The translations under genes were made by a program, and so were the position numbers. A stretch of 64,000 nucleotides of DNA from Iningainema tapete BLCC-T55 (GTDB lineage Bacteria; Cyanobacteriota; Cyanobacteriia; Cyanobacteriales; Nostocaceae), in assembly GCF_014698965.1 (NCBI RefSeq), contig NZ_JACXAE010000013.1, forward strand, positions 62,001 through 126,000, read 5' to 3'. Under the pieces are notes generated by a model. It saw nothing but the letters and a program-made list of their open reading frames with translations, was not told the origin of the DNA and made no database searches. This document shows, one piece after another, positions 54,625-62,844 of this stretch. Within the stretch, counting starts at the first letter, position 1. The number at the start of each line of letters is the position of its first letter.

Positions 54625-54771
54625 TAAACCACCATTTGAAAGTATTGTAGCGCAATGGTTTGAAAAAAATGCTAAAAAAACTGCACTAACTTTGCACTAA
54701 TTAATTGAACGTGAATTTTTATGTACATAATACAATACCAAGAGTGAAAATTTTCCATAGGGGTGCTGTAG

Positions 54772-55170
54772 CTACCGTGCTACCCAATCACCGCAATCCT
54801 CCTTCAGTTCCGGATGCACCGCGCACGGTAGCAGGGAGTTATTGGAGAAGTATTTGCATTTCAAGCACCTAGAATAAACAGATATTTGTTCACCCCATCC
54901 CAATTCCTCTTCATAAAGTTTTTTTACCTGCCTGAATGATTCCGATCCAGCGCCAGCCAGAAGCAGTCCACCACCAACGGAAATACTGCCATAAATCAGT
55001 ACACGCTTGAGTTGGTGGCTGTGAAGGGAAAATAATTTGTGTGGACTGACATCGACCGCTGACAAGCCAGCGAAACAACCACATCCACTCAGGATTGAAA
55101 GCGAGAAGGTAATTTCAAGAATGGCGTGTTTTGCATGTTTTGATAACTTCACTTTATTTTCTCTCTCCAC
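54772..55170 (-). CDS. element-encoded membrane protein with Cys-rich tail
   Basis: A 132-residue protein with two hydrophobic stretches (about residues 17-40 and 55-72) and a C-terminal CLKCKYFSNNSLLPC..CGDW region with four cysteines that could bind zinc. It is the last gene of the element's leftmost operon. Its start overlaps the end of the HNH-like frame by 22 bases. The family is not recognised, but the Cys-rich tail resembles small proteins I recall from cyanobacterial plasmids. Confidence 0.6.
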   Translation of the reverse strand: MERENKVKLSKHAKHAILEITFSLSILSGCGCFAGLSAVDVSPHKLFSLHSHQLKRVLIYGSISVGGGLLLAGAGSESFRQVKKLYEEELGWGEQISVYSRCLKCKYFSNNSLLPCAVHPELKEDCGDWVAR

Positions 55171-55478
55171 CCCTGTTGCAGCGTTTCATAAAATTCTGGA
55201 GTATTTCGGCTATCAAGTGTCGGCGGAGGTGTTCTACCTTTGCGCCAATACCGCTTGAGGTGGGCTATCTTGTGGTGGCGATCGCACAAAGGAAAAACGT
55301 GGATGCCCGGTACTTCGCGCCCAGCAATAGCGCCCTCGGAATCGCTGTACATGGCATGATGACACGCGGTAGCTTTTTTGGAGCATTCTGGGAAACAACA
55401 AAGACCATCCGTTGCGTGTCTTGCAGCACGAGAAGTTTCTTTCCAGTTAGCTGCGTATCTTACAGCATATGGATTTAG
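55149..55478 (-). CDS. HNH-like zinc-binding domain in frame after the ATPase TGA
   Basis: After the ATPase stop (TGA at 55,481-55,479) the same frame goes on for 109 codons. It encodes ANWKETSRAARHATDG, then LCCFPECSKKATACHH and HVFPLCDRHHKIAH, an HNH/zinc-ribbon-like core, and ends RNTPEFYETLQQGWREKIK. The first ATG in the frame (55,352) would cut away the first half of the zinc site, and no ATG, GTG or TTG precedes the core. So either TGA is read through, the start is unusual, or a stop split one gene. The domain itself looks real. Confidence 0.55.
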   Translation of the reverse strand, partial: LNPYAVRYAANWKETSRAARHATDGLCCFPECSKKATACHHAMYSDSEGAIAGREVPGIHVFPLCDRHHKIAHLKRYWRKGRTPPPTLDSRNTPEFYETLQQGWREKIK

Positions 55479-56984
55479 TCAGGTGCCATCAAGCCCGAAT
55501 TTTTTGAGTAAGTCCTTACGTGAAGAGTCACGAAGTAGCTTCAAAATTCCTTCTTGCACTGCTACCGCTTTCGTATTGTCTGTTATGCCCAATTCTTCGG
55601 TTATGAATTGGGTGAGCGATCGCATCTTAGTCGCCCCCAGTTTTTCGATCATCAGATCTGATTGACCTTTGACTGCAGTCGCTGCTCGCAATGATTGACG
55701 CTCTCGTGAAGATAGAGCATCACCTGCTGGTTTACGGTTGTCGCGATCAAAGGCACTGTAGTTGTGTAGTGTCGGCATCGCGTACCACTTCCCAGTACCG
55801 CCGTAGTAAACAGCACGCTGACAGGGAGATTCATCAATTAAAGCTTGTAGTTGGGGAGCTTCAGCTTTTTCAATTACCGAAGCGCGACTCCACTGTTTCA
55901 ATACCCCCACGTCTTTGAGGATTGCGATCGCCGTGAGTTGACTTGAAGCATTCAGATTAATTCCCAAATCCCCTATGAAGGGAGAGAGAGAAGTTATCCA
56001 AATATTTTTTCCCTGGCTGTCACCCGCACTCGCCAAGGATAAAACAGTATTTTTCACTACTGATGACTTAGCTTCCTTGGCTTTAGAGCCAGCTAGCGTA
56101 CCTTCATCTAGGATCAGCAGCACTCGTTTGTGTACCGCGTGGTACTCGTAGTATTCGTTGAAGCACTTCTCCAACCAATCCGCCACGTCTTCTGGATGGG
56201 CGCGTTCACAAGGAAACCGCTTCACTACATCAGCAGCACCATCAAAGTACCCAGATTCTTGGGGGTCGGCTTTGGGGTCGATTACGAATATCTTTAAATC
56301 AGGGTGCTTACTCTTGGCTGCTCGGATTGCATTTGCTAGCAGCATTCCCTTACCACTTCCTGGTGTGCCAATTAGTATTAGGTTCCCAATCCGGTTCGTT
56401 ATGCAGTCAATAATATTAATTGAGTTGTCTACCTTGTGATCCGAAGATTGCGTCAAGGTTTTGGGGACGTAAATATTATTTTGAAGCGTATATGAATCAG
56501 TTTTCATGTTTTTTGATTGGTTAATCTCAAGGTAATCTAGGGCTGTATCTGAAATTTCCAGCCCATTTTCAACCGCGAATCTAAGCTCCTCTTGAAGCGC
56601 CTCTTCCCCCTGTTCCGCACGCACTTGGCGGACGTAATCCCGGAATTCGTTGTCGTCCAGCATGTGAGCTACGCATCCGTAGTCGCGGATTGCTGCTTGG
56701 CTCCGCCCAATCTCTTTCACTTTTGAAAAGCTGTTCCAAACTGTCCAGACGGCAACCAAAAGCCCAGTCACGGGGTTGACAGCAGCTGCTGCCATACCAG
56801 CTACTACCAATCCACCGATAATTTTGAATTGCAACCCATCGTCTGTTGTCTTCCGAAAAGCTATTTTGCTCCACTCTTCGGGGTCTTTATATCCTCCTGT
56901 TGGGTCAAATCGAGTCATCTCCACCGTTCGTTGTTGCACCTTATACGCAGTTTGGAAATGCAGCAGTGCGGAGTTGAACCGCAC
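55479..56984 (-). CDS. FtsK/VirD4-like P-loop ATPase
   Basis: A 501-residue ATPase. A hydrophobic region at residues 53-85 should anchor it in the membrane. Walker A is GTPGSGKGM (206-214) and Walker B is LLILDEG (290-296); KIFVIDPKADP between them is typical of FtsK/HerA/VirD4-type DNA pumps. The GTG at 56,984 has AAAGG six bases upstream; an ATG at 56,918 (MTRFDPTGG) is the alternative. It could move element DNA during transfer or packaging. No relaxase is seen. Confidence 0.75.
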   Translation of the reverse strand: MRFNSALLHFQTAYKVQQRTVEMTRFDPTGGYKDPEEWSKIAFRKTTDDGLQFKIIGGLVVAGMAAAAVNPVTGLLVAVWTVWNSFSKVKEIGRSQAAIRDYGCVAHMLDDNEFRDYVRQVRAEQGEEALQEELRFAVENGLEISDTALDYLEINQSKNMKTDSYTLQNNIYVPKTLTQSSDHKVDNSINIIDCITNRIGNLILIGTPGSGKGMLLANAIRAAKSKHPDLKIFVIDPKADPQESGYFDGAADVVKRFPCERAHPEDVADWLEKCFNEYYEYHAVHKRVLLILDEGTLAGSKAKEAKSSVVKNTVLSLASAGDSQGKNIWITSLSPFIGDLGINLNASSQLTAIAILKDVGVLKQWSRASVIEKAEAPQLQALIDESPCQRAVYYGGTGKWYAMPTLHNYSAFDRDNRKPAGDALSSRERQSLRAATAVKGQSDLMIEKLGATKMRSLTQFITEELGITDNTKAVAVQEGILKLLRDSSRKDLLKKFGLDGT

Positions 56985-56992
56985 ACGAGCCT

Positions 56993-57667
56993 TTAACTGT
57001 TGCCGCTTTGCTTACTTTTGAGCTTGTAAGCTTCACTATCTCGAAAAACTTCGATGATTCGATAACACATAATGGCTGCAAATACCAACCCTTCAACCGC
57101 GAACAGTGTGAGCAACACCATCGCTAGGTTGTCCATGCGAATCCTGTCCCATTGAAAAAGTGCGATCGCCAGTACTGCTCCCCACCAACCGCCGTCTACC
57201 AGTGGGTATGTGTCAATATTGACAAAGAATTCGATTACGTAAGCTACGATGCAGGCGAGCTTGAGGTAAGTTAGCGTTGCTAAAGGTAAGGCGTTGTATC
57301 GCTTTTTGGCAAACCGTAGTTCAGATGCATCATCAGATCTGATTTGGTAAACTCCCTTGGAGTTAGCTTTCTTGATTAAGAAATCAAGTGCCTTCTCCGA
57401 TTGAGTGATGAGTAAATGACTTATTTGAAATCCCTGCAAAATCGCCCAGAAAATTGCACCAACCAACCAAGCTAGAGACAACTGAACTCTAAACCAAAGA
57501 ATTGGAATGATTTGGGTAGGTCTATTGCTGAGGCGAAAAATCTTTCTTACCACCGCCTGGTAGGGTAAGACATTTTGCCAAGCGCACCATATCAGGCCCA
57601 GACAAATAGCTATAAACACGCCCCAAAAAACGTAGTAGGCAAGGGGCTGCCTGTCTTTGTCAACCAT
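56993..57667 (-). CDS. element-encoded multispanning membrane protein
   Basis: A 224-residue protein with about five hydrophobic segments (for example YYVFWGVFIAICLGLIWCAW, LSLAWLVGAIFWAIL and MVLLTLFAVEGLVFAAIMCY) and a charged loop in the middle (residues 85-120). It lies 8 bases upstream of the ATPase gene in one operon, so it may form part of the same membrane machine. The family is unknown. Confidence 0.65.
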   Translation of the reverse strand: MVDKDRQPLAYYVFWGVFIAICLGLIWCAWQNVLPYQAVVRKIFRLSNRPTQIIPILWFRVQLSLAWLVGAIFWAILQGFQISHLLITQSEKALDFLIKKANSKGVYQIRSDDASELRFAKKRYNALPLATLTYLKLACIVAYVIEFFVNIDTYPLVDGGWWGAVLAIALFQWDRIRMDNLAMVLLTLFAVEGLVFAAIMCYRIIEVFRDSEAYKLKSKQSGNS

Positions 57668-57668
57668 A

Positions 57669-58172
57669 TCAATTTTTGGGAGTATTGTAATAGACCTTAG
57701 CGCCCCGGATGCGCTTGAGGTTTTCGTAAACCAGTTCGCGATCGCCTACGGCAATCTCACTAATCACCGGTACACCCTGCGCATTGCGGCGCAGTACTGC
57801 TGTTTCCCCATTAGCTCCGCAGACGGTAACTCCGGCGGGTAGGTAGGATTTATTCGCTCGATCTTTGACTGGCTGCCCTTCAGGTAGAGTCACCAAGTTT
57901 TTTGCCGAGGTTGCATCGACAACTAGTATGCAGCCCCGCCGCATCCGAGCATTGGCGATATTAGCTTGTTTTTGGGAGAACTCGTCATTTTGCTCAAGCT
58001 GCATCTGATCAAAAGTGCTTTGCGTAATAGTGGCACGCATTTGCGAGAGCCGCGCACCTTTGTCCATCATGTCGCCTATTGAGAAAAGGGCGCTAATAGC
58101 TATTAATCCGCCGAAGATGATTATCGTTTTGTTCTTGCGCCAGAACTTGTTACGGCTCGGCATAGGGGTCAA
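57669..58172 (-). CDS. single-pass membrane protein with periplasmic domain
   Basis: A 167-residue protein: a basic start (MTPMPSRNKFWRKNK), one membrane segment (TIIIFGGLIAISALFSIG), a helical stretch and then a beta-rich outer domain (GCILVVDATSAKNLVTLPEG, LPAGVTVCGANGETAVL). It lies one base before the multispanning gene. Its start overlaps the stop of the 235-residue gene by four bases, so the order is tightly coupled. The role is unknown. Confidence 0.65.
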   Translation of the reverse strand: MTPMPSRNKFWRKNKTIIIFGGLIAISALFSIGDMMDKGARLSQMRATITQSTFDQMQLEQNDEFSQKQANIANARMRRGCILVVDATSAKNLVTLPEGQPVKDRANKSYLPAGVTVCGANGETAVLRRNAQGVPVISEIAVGDRELVYENLKRIRGAKVYYNTPKN

Positions 58173-58876
58173 TGGAGCGATCGGCTGACTAAAGCTTTCA
58201 CCATAGCTTTGGTATCGGCTAAAGTCTGGGGTTTTCTCGCTCTCTTCTCCTCCGGAATCTCCTCCAACTTTTTTCCTCCTGCTACCTCCTCCAAGAAGGC
58301 ATCGGGGTCAAAATCGATTGTGCAGGTATTAGTCAATACTTGCATCTGAGTTTCGGTTTCAGCAATCGGCTGTACGCCAAATTCCTCAAGTATTCGATCT
58401 AGTTTTTCAGGGTCGTTCACCAGCCGCATTGCAAGCTGAATTCGTGTCGCCGCATCCTGCCCCAAGTTCTCAAGTGATTCTTGACTTTTCTGTGCTAACG
58501 CCTGCTTAAGCGCCGATTCCTGGATTTGTGCCAGCATTTGGGCGTTAGCGATCGCTTCCCCTACGAGGATTTCCACCAACGATTCAAATACGCGATTGGG
58601 GAGATGGACGGCTTGCTTTGCTGCCATGTCGATTGCCATTTTTTGCACGTTGGCAAGGGGCTGAGGTGAACCTTCCCCCAACTGTTTTTGAGCGTTAAAC
58701 GCATCCTCCACGATCCTAATCACTTGATCCAGTCGCTCGGTGATGCTTGTGTGAAATTCTTCTGCCTCCGGATTTAACTCCTTATCGCTTTCCGCCAGTT
58801 TATGTAGGGCAGCGATGATTTGAGTTGGGGTGTATTTATCTGAGAAGTACTCGAATAGTTCTTCGCGGCTAAACAT
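58169..58876 (-). CDS. helical cytosolic protein of the element
   Basis: A 235-residue, mostly alpha-helical, acidic protein (MFSREELFEYFSDKYTPTQIIAALH at the start; many Gln/Glu/Ala later). AAAGGT lies 9 bases before the ATG at 58,876. It contains no cysteine motif, membrane segment or P-loop. Its stop overlaps the next gene by four bases. No family is recognised; a scaffold or adaptor for the ATPase complex is only a guess. Confidence 0.65.
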   Translation of the reverse strand: MFSREELFEYFSDKYTPTQIIAALHKLAESDKELNPEAEEFHTSITERLDQVIRIVEDAFNAQKQLGEGSPQPLANVQKMAIDMAAKQAVHLPNRVFESLVEILVGEAIANAQMLAQIQESALKQALAQKSQESLENLGQDAATRIQLAMRLVNDPEKLDRILEEFGVQPIAETETQMQVLTNTCTIDFDPDAFLEEVAGGKKLEEIPEEKRARKPQTLADTKAMVKALVSRSLH

Positions 58877-59016
58877 TGGTTTGTACCTTTAAATCTTTCC
58901 GGTTTTGTAGTGAGTAGTGCGACCATTTGGTCAAAGGATATCGTATCGTCTCCGACCACAAAATCAGGCTTGTCGTCGGATTGATTATTTGTTGAATTCT
59001 GCCTGTAATCCGTCAT
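58774..59016 (-). CDS. possible small acidic protein overlapping the 235-residue gene
   Basis: An 80-codon frame. The first 45 residues (TDYRQNSTNNQSDDKPDFVV, DTISFDQMVALLTTKPERF) look protein-like. The rest overlaps the start of the 235-residue gene by about 100 bases and looks less so. The real product may be shorter through a shift, or this may be an N-terminal relic. Confidence 0.35.
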   Translation of the reverse strand: MTDYRQNSTNNQSDDKPDFVVGDDTISFDQMVALLTTKPERFKGTNQCLAAKNYSSTSQINTPQLKSSLPYINWRKAIRS

Positions 59017-59170
59017 TGCTGTTTACCTCTATTACTTTGTAGTTTGTCAGCCCTTCTGTCTTCTGCTCAACTTCGGACTGGGTAAGGGTTGCTTCGTTAA
59101 TGTTAAGCGTTGTTTTTTCGCCTTCTTTCGCGATAAACCCTGTGGGTGTAGCGACAACGTATTTGGTCAT
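58985..59170 (-). CDS. small element protein, unknown
   Basis: A 61-residue protein (MTKYVVATPTGFIAKEGEKT at the start, then TLTQSEVEQKTEGLTNYKVIEV). AGGA lies before the ATG at 59,170. Its end overlaps the next frame by about 30 bases. No family is recognised; the beta-rich start looks like a small structural or decoration protein, which is inference. Confidence 0.5.
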   Translation of the reverse strand: MTKYVVATPTGFIAKEGEKTTLNINEATLTQSEVEQKTEGLTNYKVIEVNSNDGLQAEFNK

Positions 59171-59188
59171 TTTTCCTATGCATCCTCC

Positions 59189-59410
59189 CTATTCTGCTGA
59201 GTAGCATCCATGCTCATGGTGGTGTCGATCTGAAATTCTGCACGTCAGGGGTGAAGCTTCTGCCACAGAACTTTCAACGATAAATTTGTTGGAGGCAAGA
59301 AGCTCTTGCTCGTGTTCAGCAGATTGAACGCGAAAACAGGAATTTGTGTCGCGTCCCTCTTCGACTGAAGGATCTTTTTGCCAGACGATGTTTACGACTC
59401 TTTCTATCAT
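59189..59410 (-). CDS. small element protein, unknown
   Basis: A 73-residue protein starting MIERVVNIVWQKDPSVEEG, with a His-rich C-terminus (RISDRHHHEHGCYSAE). Its ATG overlaps the stop of the 135-residue gene (ATGA), which supports translation. The function is unknown. Confidence 0.5.
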   Translation of the reverse strand: MIERVVNIVWQKDPSVEEGRDTNSCFRVQSAEHEQELLASNKFIVESSVAEASPLTCRISDRHHHEHGCYSAE

Positions 59411-59814
59411 TTCGTTGCCTCCATTATTAATGACGTAAATCTTTCCTGTTCCTCGCGATATGCCTCGCGAGTAAACTCTTCAAAGTTTGCTTTGAGGTAC
59501 TCCTGCACCATCCATTTTTTAGATAATCCGTGGGGGAGTAAATCGAAAATCTCCCCAATACGCCCGCAGCACCACACTTGATAAGGAACGATGGGTGCGA
59601 CAGCCCCTGCCTCCTCTGCTCTTTTCTTGAGTTGAATGTGTTGGAGTTTATACTCTGGAATCAACATGGCGAGTGATTCCCACCTCAGCCAAGTCCTCAA
59701 ACAAACCCCTAAAATCTCTGCTCCTTTTGTCTTCGACAATGGAAAACCAAGGGGATTTAGCGTGAATTCCTGTAATGGCACTTGAAAAAGTTTCTGTCTC
59801 CACTCCTTGTTCAT
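59407..59814 (-). CDS. HTH-like element regulator
   Basis: A 135-residue protein. Residues 25-48 (LSKTKGAEILGVCLRTWLRW) form a helix-turn-helix of the excisionase/MerR-like kind, and the rest is helical (KKWMVQEYLKANFEEFTREAY). It is the first gene of the long minus-strand operon that runs to 54,772. The upstream region carries operator-like repeats (59,839-59,923), so autoregulation is plausible. Confidence 0.55.
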   Translation of the reverse strand: MNKEWRQKLFQVPLQEFTLNPLGFPLSKTKGAEILGVCLRTWLRWESLAMLIPEYKLQHIQLKKRAEEAGAVAPIVPYQVWCCGRIGEIFDLLPHGLSKKWMVQEYLKANFEEFTREAYREEQERFTSLIMEATK

Positions 59815-59838
59815 CTAGTAATTTTTCCGGTGACATTG

Positions 59839-59923
59839 CACTGGTATTGCCAGTGACACGGGTGATAGTGTTTTAAAAGTCACTTTGACTGTCCGCTGAC
59901 CATGCAGTGACTGTCCGCTGACC
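59839..59923. promoter_or_regulatory. operator-like inverted and direct repeats
   Basis: CACTGG-N5-CCAGTG at 59,839-59,855 is a perfect inverted repeat of the size bound by a dimeric repressor. Two identical copies of TGACTGTCCGCTGACC follow at 59,886-59,901 and 59,908-59,923; their spacing of 22 bases is two helical turns. They lie just upstream of the HTH gene and the element operon. Confidence 0.6.
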
Positions 59924-59936
59924 TCGTTATCTCAAT

Positions 59937-59961
59937 TAAAAACCCACCATACGGGGTGGGT
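59937..59961 (-). terminator. terminator of the 85-residue HTH gene
   Basis: Arms ACCCACC (59,942-59,948) and GGTGGGT (59,955-59,961). On the minus strand the hairpin is followed by TTTTTA. It lies 31 bases after the stop of the gene at 59,993. Confidence 0.75.
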
Positions 59962-59992
59962 CTATGTCCTGAGTTGACAACTTTGTTGATTG

Positions 59993-60250
59993 TTAGGCGA
60001 TCGCCTGCAACTGTAATGGCAAGTTTTTTGGTCGCTTCCCTTCTCTTACCCAGTCATTGTGCTGCCGTGCTGCCAGTACCTTCACCCTCAGTGAAGGGTT
60101 CCGGTGTGTGAGCTTAGCTTTACAGCTGTAAGCTGAAAGTGTGCGTGAACTAACAAACAAATACTCAGACGCCTTCTCGTAGGTCAGCCCCCAGACTTGG
60201 CAGAAAATTAGTGGATCTAGTTCTTCAAATAATGGTAGTTCTTGATGCAT
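59993..60250 (-). CDS. small HTH-like protein
   Basis: An 85-residue protein from ATG 60,250, with GGAG upstream. FCQVWGLTYEKASEYLFVSS is a helix-turn-helix-like region (WGLTYEKASEYLFVSSRTL) and the C-terminus is basic (QHNDWVREGKRPKNLP). The frame stays open upstream, but the start chosen has the ribosome site. It is a likely element regulator with its own terminator. Confidence 0.55.
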   Translation of the reverse strand: MHQELPLFEELDPLIFCQVWGLTYEKASEYLFVSSRTLSAYSCKAKLTHRNPSLRVKVLAARQHNDWVREGKRPKNLPLQLQAIA

Positions 60251-60440
60251 GATTGTATTGCTCCGTCTTTCAGAGGTGATCTGTTGGCGGTGAAGTCGTG
60301 TCCGGTGGTAGCACACCGGGGGCGCATCTAAAAGCGCTTTTCTATAGTTTTACCATTTTATTTGGCAAAAATAAACTTATTGGATGCTCAAAAGATGCTA
60401 ATAGGTGTACTATAAGAAAGTACCAATACCGCCGTCTGAA

Positions 60441-60776
60441 ATGGCAAGAAACCGCGATCGTCGATTCTCAGTTAATATCCCAATCGTCAAAGAGGTTCGT
60501 TTATCGCTCTGGGGATACACCAGAGGAGTCTCAAAAACCAGAATGGCGGAAGCAATTTTGATTGATCGAGTGTCGAACGCTGACAACTGGGATGAAGTTT
60601 GCAAGGATTTGCGACAAGAGGCAGCTATTCGCAAAATCCCGGTTGAAGAGTTGATCAAAGAAATTTTGAAAGCGGATGGTTATCAAGAATCCGTTGATGT
60701 TGACAACGTTGATTGGAGTTGTCTAGTGGAGAACACCGAACCCGATCTGGAAGAAAAGAAAGATCAAGAAGAATAA
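60441..60776 (+). CDS. small regulator-like protein on the opposite strand
   Basis: A 111-residue protein from ATG 60,441 (MARNRDRRFSVNIPI); a GTG at 60,405 is also possible. VNIPIVKEVRLSLWGYTRG followed by MAEAILIDRV looks like a ribbon-helix-helix start. The rest is helical and acidic at the end (EEKKDQEE). It is divergent from the 85-residue HTH gene. The DNA-binding role is inference. Confidence 0.5.
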   Translation: MARNRDRRFSVNIPIVKEVRLSLWGYTRGVSKTRMAEAILIDRVSNADNWDEVCKDLRQEAAIRKIPVEELIKEILKADGYQESVDVDNVDWSCLVENTEPDLEEKKDQEE

Positions 60777-60830
60777 TGTCCGCGAGTGAAAATCATACGC
60801 CGGACTCACATAAGTCACACAACGGTCAAA

Positions 60831-60859
60831 TAAAAAATCCACCCTCTCCAAAAGGTGGA
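60831..60859 (-). terminator. terminator of the 79-residue gene
   Basis: Arms TCCACC (60,838-60,843) and GGTGGA (60,854-60,859). Read on the minus strand they are followed by TTTTTTA. It lies about 90 bases after the stop at 60,946. Confidence 0.7.
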
Positions 60860-60945
60860 CGCGAACAATGCGAATACCACTGGCTTGTGAATTGGTTCTT
60901 CTGGTTGAATTTTGGCAATAATTGTACTTGTAAACTTCAGTATAA

Positions 60946-61185
60946 TTACGTAACTCGCAGTAGTTGCGCCAAGGCTTGCTGATAAAAGGTTCTTAGCTCT
61001 CCCTCGATCCACGACTTCGCTTCGTCCACAGTTGCGAAGTCATGGCGGCTTTTGTGGTTGCTCTCCCTGCCACAAACGCCAAAAATCAAATCATTACCTG
61101 GAAATTGAGTGATTCGCCCCTCGATCTGCCCTTCAATTGTCAGCAAATACTGACCCATGAATTCTCCACCAACCTTCGTCCACAC
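60946..61185 (-). CDS. small element protein with strong ribosome site
   Basis: A 79-residue protein. The GTG start at 61,185 is preceded 8 bases upstream by AAGGAGG, which clearly decides the start. YLLTIEGQIEGRITQFPGND is a beta-rich beginning, and FATVDEAKSWIEGELRTFYQQ a helix. Its tone resembles small phage or plasmid proteins, but no family is recognised. Confidence 0.6.
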   Translation of the reverse strand: MWTKVGGEFMGQYLLTIEGQIEGRITQFPGNDLIFGVCGRESNHKSRHDFATVDEAKSWIEGELRTFYQQALAQLLRVT

Positions 61186-61238
61186 TTTGGCATCCTCCTT
61201 GAGAGATAATATATATAATTTTATCTTCCTTTAGACAG

Positions 61239-61484
61239 ATGACACAGCTATTAACCCGACAGTATCAGCTTTCTAACTCCGAGATCTGGGAATTGGCGGA
61301 CGACTTTTGCTTAATTGAAGGATCTTTTGTTCCCTCATTGATTAACTTACTAGCTGCTATCAAGCAGTTCAAGCGTGATTGCGCGGACTTGGCGACTATC
61401 CCCTTTTCAACTCAGGAGATGACGACAAGGATAGAAAGTATGGTGACAAGGCAGCTAATGCAGGAGCTTAGAGAAAGGAACTAA
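61239..61484 (+). CDS. small helical protein, unknown
   Basis: An 81-residue helical protein (MTQLLTRQYQLSNSEIWELA at the start, MTTRIESMVTRQLMQELRER at the end), divergent from the 79-residue gene. It is followed by a strong two-way terminator. The function is unknown. Confidence 0.5.
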   Translation: MTQLLTRQYQLSNSEIWELADDFCLIEGSFVPSLINLLAAIKQFKRDCADLATIPFSTQEMTTRIESMVTRQLMQELRERN

Positions 61485-61525
61485 CACGAGTGAGATTCAA
61501 ATTGGTGTGTATCTACGCAAAAAGA

Positions 61526-61554
61526 AAAAGCGGCACTCTAGTAGTGCCGCTTTT
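61526..61554. terminator. two-way terminator
   Basis: Perfect arms AAAAGCGGCACT and AGTGCCGCTTTT around CTAGT. A-rich sequence on the left and T-rich on the right let it work on both strands. It separates the 81-residue plus-strand gene from the minus-strand tail module. Confidence 0.85.
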
Positions 61555-61613
61555 ACGTAAAACTCGCGCCTGAGATTCTCTACCCGGCAGATTTTACGTT
61601 GAGGAGGTTAACT

Positions 61614-61907
61614 TTATGCTGGCTCTTCTACAGGCACTGGCTCTTCGATGGGTGCTGGCTCAGGGGCAGGCGTTTCAGTGGGGATCGCGGCAGCAAGAAC
61701 ATTGATCATTTCTCTGAGTTTGTCGTTTGCTTGTTGCGCGGTTGCGGCATCGAGCTCATCAACCTTTAGGAGATCAGAAACCTGCGCTAGCGCTGCATCT
61801 TTTTCTGTCTCGCTAGCATTCTTTAAGCGAACTACTTCGGTGATAACTCTAGCCAATTCAATGATGAGTTGGTCTTGTGTAGCCAATGCGTCTGATGTTT
61901 TAGACAT
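61614..61907 (-). CDS. small helical protein with Pro/Glu tail, tail module
   Basis: A 97-residue protein from ATG 61,907 (MSKTSDALATQDQLIIELAR). It is helical to about residue 75, then ends in repeated proline-glutamate pairs (TETPAPEPAPIEEP and similar). It is the last gene of the tail-like module before the terminator. In tail operons this place often holds a tail assembly chaperone, but the sequence does not prove this. A longer frame opens at 61,952. Confidence 0.5.
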   Translation of the reverse strand: MSKTSDALATQDQLIIELARVITEVVRLKNASETEKDAALAQVSDLLKVDELDAATAQQANDKLREMINVLAAAIPTETPAPEPAPIEEPVPVEEPA

Positions 61908-62060
61908 GCCGTCAATCTTTATGTTTTTTGAGTGGTTTGATTGGGTACCCAAAACTATGATTCCCGTTTTAAAGAAGGAAAATGGAAGGAGGAAAAAGGA
62001 AAAAGTGAAAGAATACCAATCATCCTTTTTACCTTTTCCCTTAGACTTTTTCCTTCAACA

Positions 62061-62762
62061 TTAAGTCAGCGAGTAACGGGTAATTGTGGGAGATCCTTGC
62101 CCCATCAAGGTGAAGGAGATTTGGCAGATGGCGGTGGATTGTAAATTCTTTTGAAAATTCATGACAACGCATGAACCCTTGAGTCCATCACCCTTGGCGT
62201 GTCCGGCGGGTGGTGGATCTTCTTGCCACACGTACACTTCTCGCCCAGAAACGGCAGTAGCAGCGGCGAACGCTACGCGCCTAAAAGCTTCGTCGCTGCT
62301 GAGTAGATTGGCAGTCCAAGGCAATTCCCAGGATTGCCCCGTGATAGCCCCGTCCTTGTAGCCCAATGCATCTTCAAAGACTAGTACATCTGCTCTATCG
62401 CTGTTAATATTGGCGTTCAACTGCGTACCGCCAAATAGTCGTAATTTAGCGGTGTAAGTGGCTGTAGAGCTGCCACTCAAGGCTGTTTCAATCGGCTCGA
62501 CGATTAACTCTGTATCGCCCAGTTTGGCATCTTTAGCAAGATAAACTGTTACCTTGTCTGTGCCATTGTCAAATTCTAGGGGTGTGCCGCCGGCGATCGC
62601 GCCTGTGAGTGCAGTAACTGTAATGCTTGTTGTAGCGGCAGTAAGTCCGCTTGATGCGGTAATACTTGTTACGTCGGTTGGCTCTGTGCGATCGCCAAGG
62701 GGAAGCAGCGCTACAAATAGCTTCACCTTATTGCCAGCACCAACTTGAAAGGTTTTGGACAT
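62061..62762 (-). CDS. phage tail-tube-like protein
   Basis: A 233-residue protein with GGAG six bases before its ATG. The central and C-terminal parts (LFGGTQLNANINSDRADVLV, GYKDGAITGQSWELPW, then CVVMNFQKNLQSTAICQISF in part) match the beta-rich pattern of major tail proteins. Residues 25-100 form a Thr/Ser-rich beta domain, like those added to the outside of tail tubes. The identification is by pattern only. Confidence 0.55.
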   Translation of the reverse strand: MSKTFQVGAGNKVKLFVALLPLGDRTEPTDVTSITASSGLTAATTSITVTALTGAIAGGTPLEFDNGTDKVTVYLAKDAKLGDTELIVEPIETALSGSSTATYTAKLRLFGGTQLNANINSDRADVLVFEDALGYKDGAITGQSWELPWTANLLSSDEAFRRVAFAAATAVSGREVYVWQEDPPPAGHAKGDGLKGSCVVMNFQKNLQSTAICQISFTLMGQGSPTITRYSLT

Positions 62763-62844
62763 TTTTGCTCCGGAGTTTTATCCAGAGCCAGAGTTCCCCT
62801 ATCTATTTTGTTGACCGGGAGACGGTAGCCAGTAGCGTGAACTA

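Noticed and set aside
54579-54680. Complete tRNA-Val, perhaps with an intron
   Set aside because: No D-arm or acceptor 5' strand can be found on the 5' side, and no self-splicing intron features are visible, so it is read as a fragment.
60713-60982. 89-codon plus-strand frame after the 111-residue gene
   Set aside because: It runs through the minus-strand terminator at 60,831-60,859 and into the coding sequence of the 79-residue gene.
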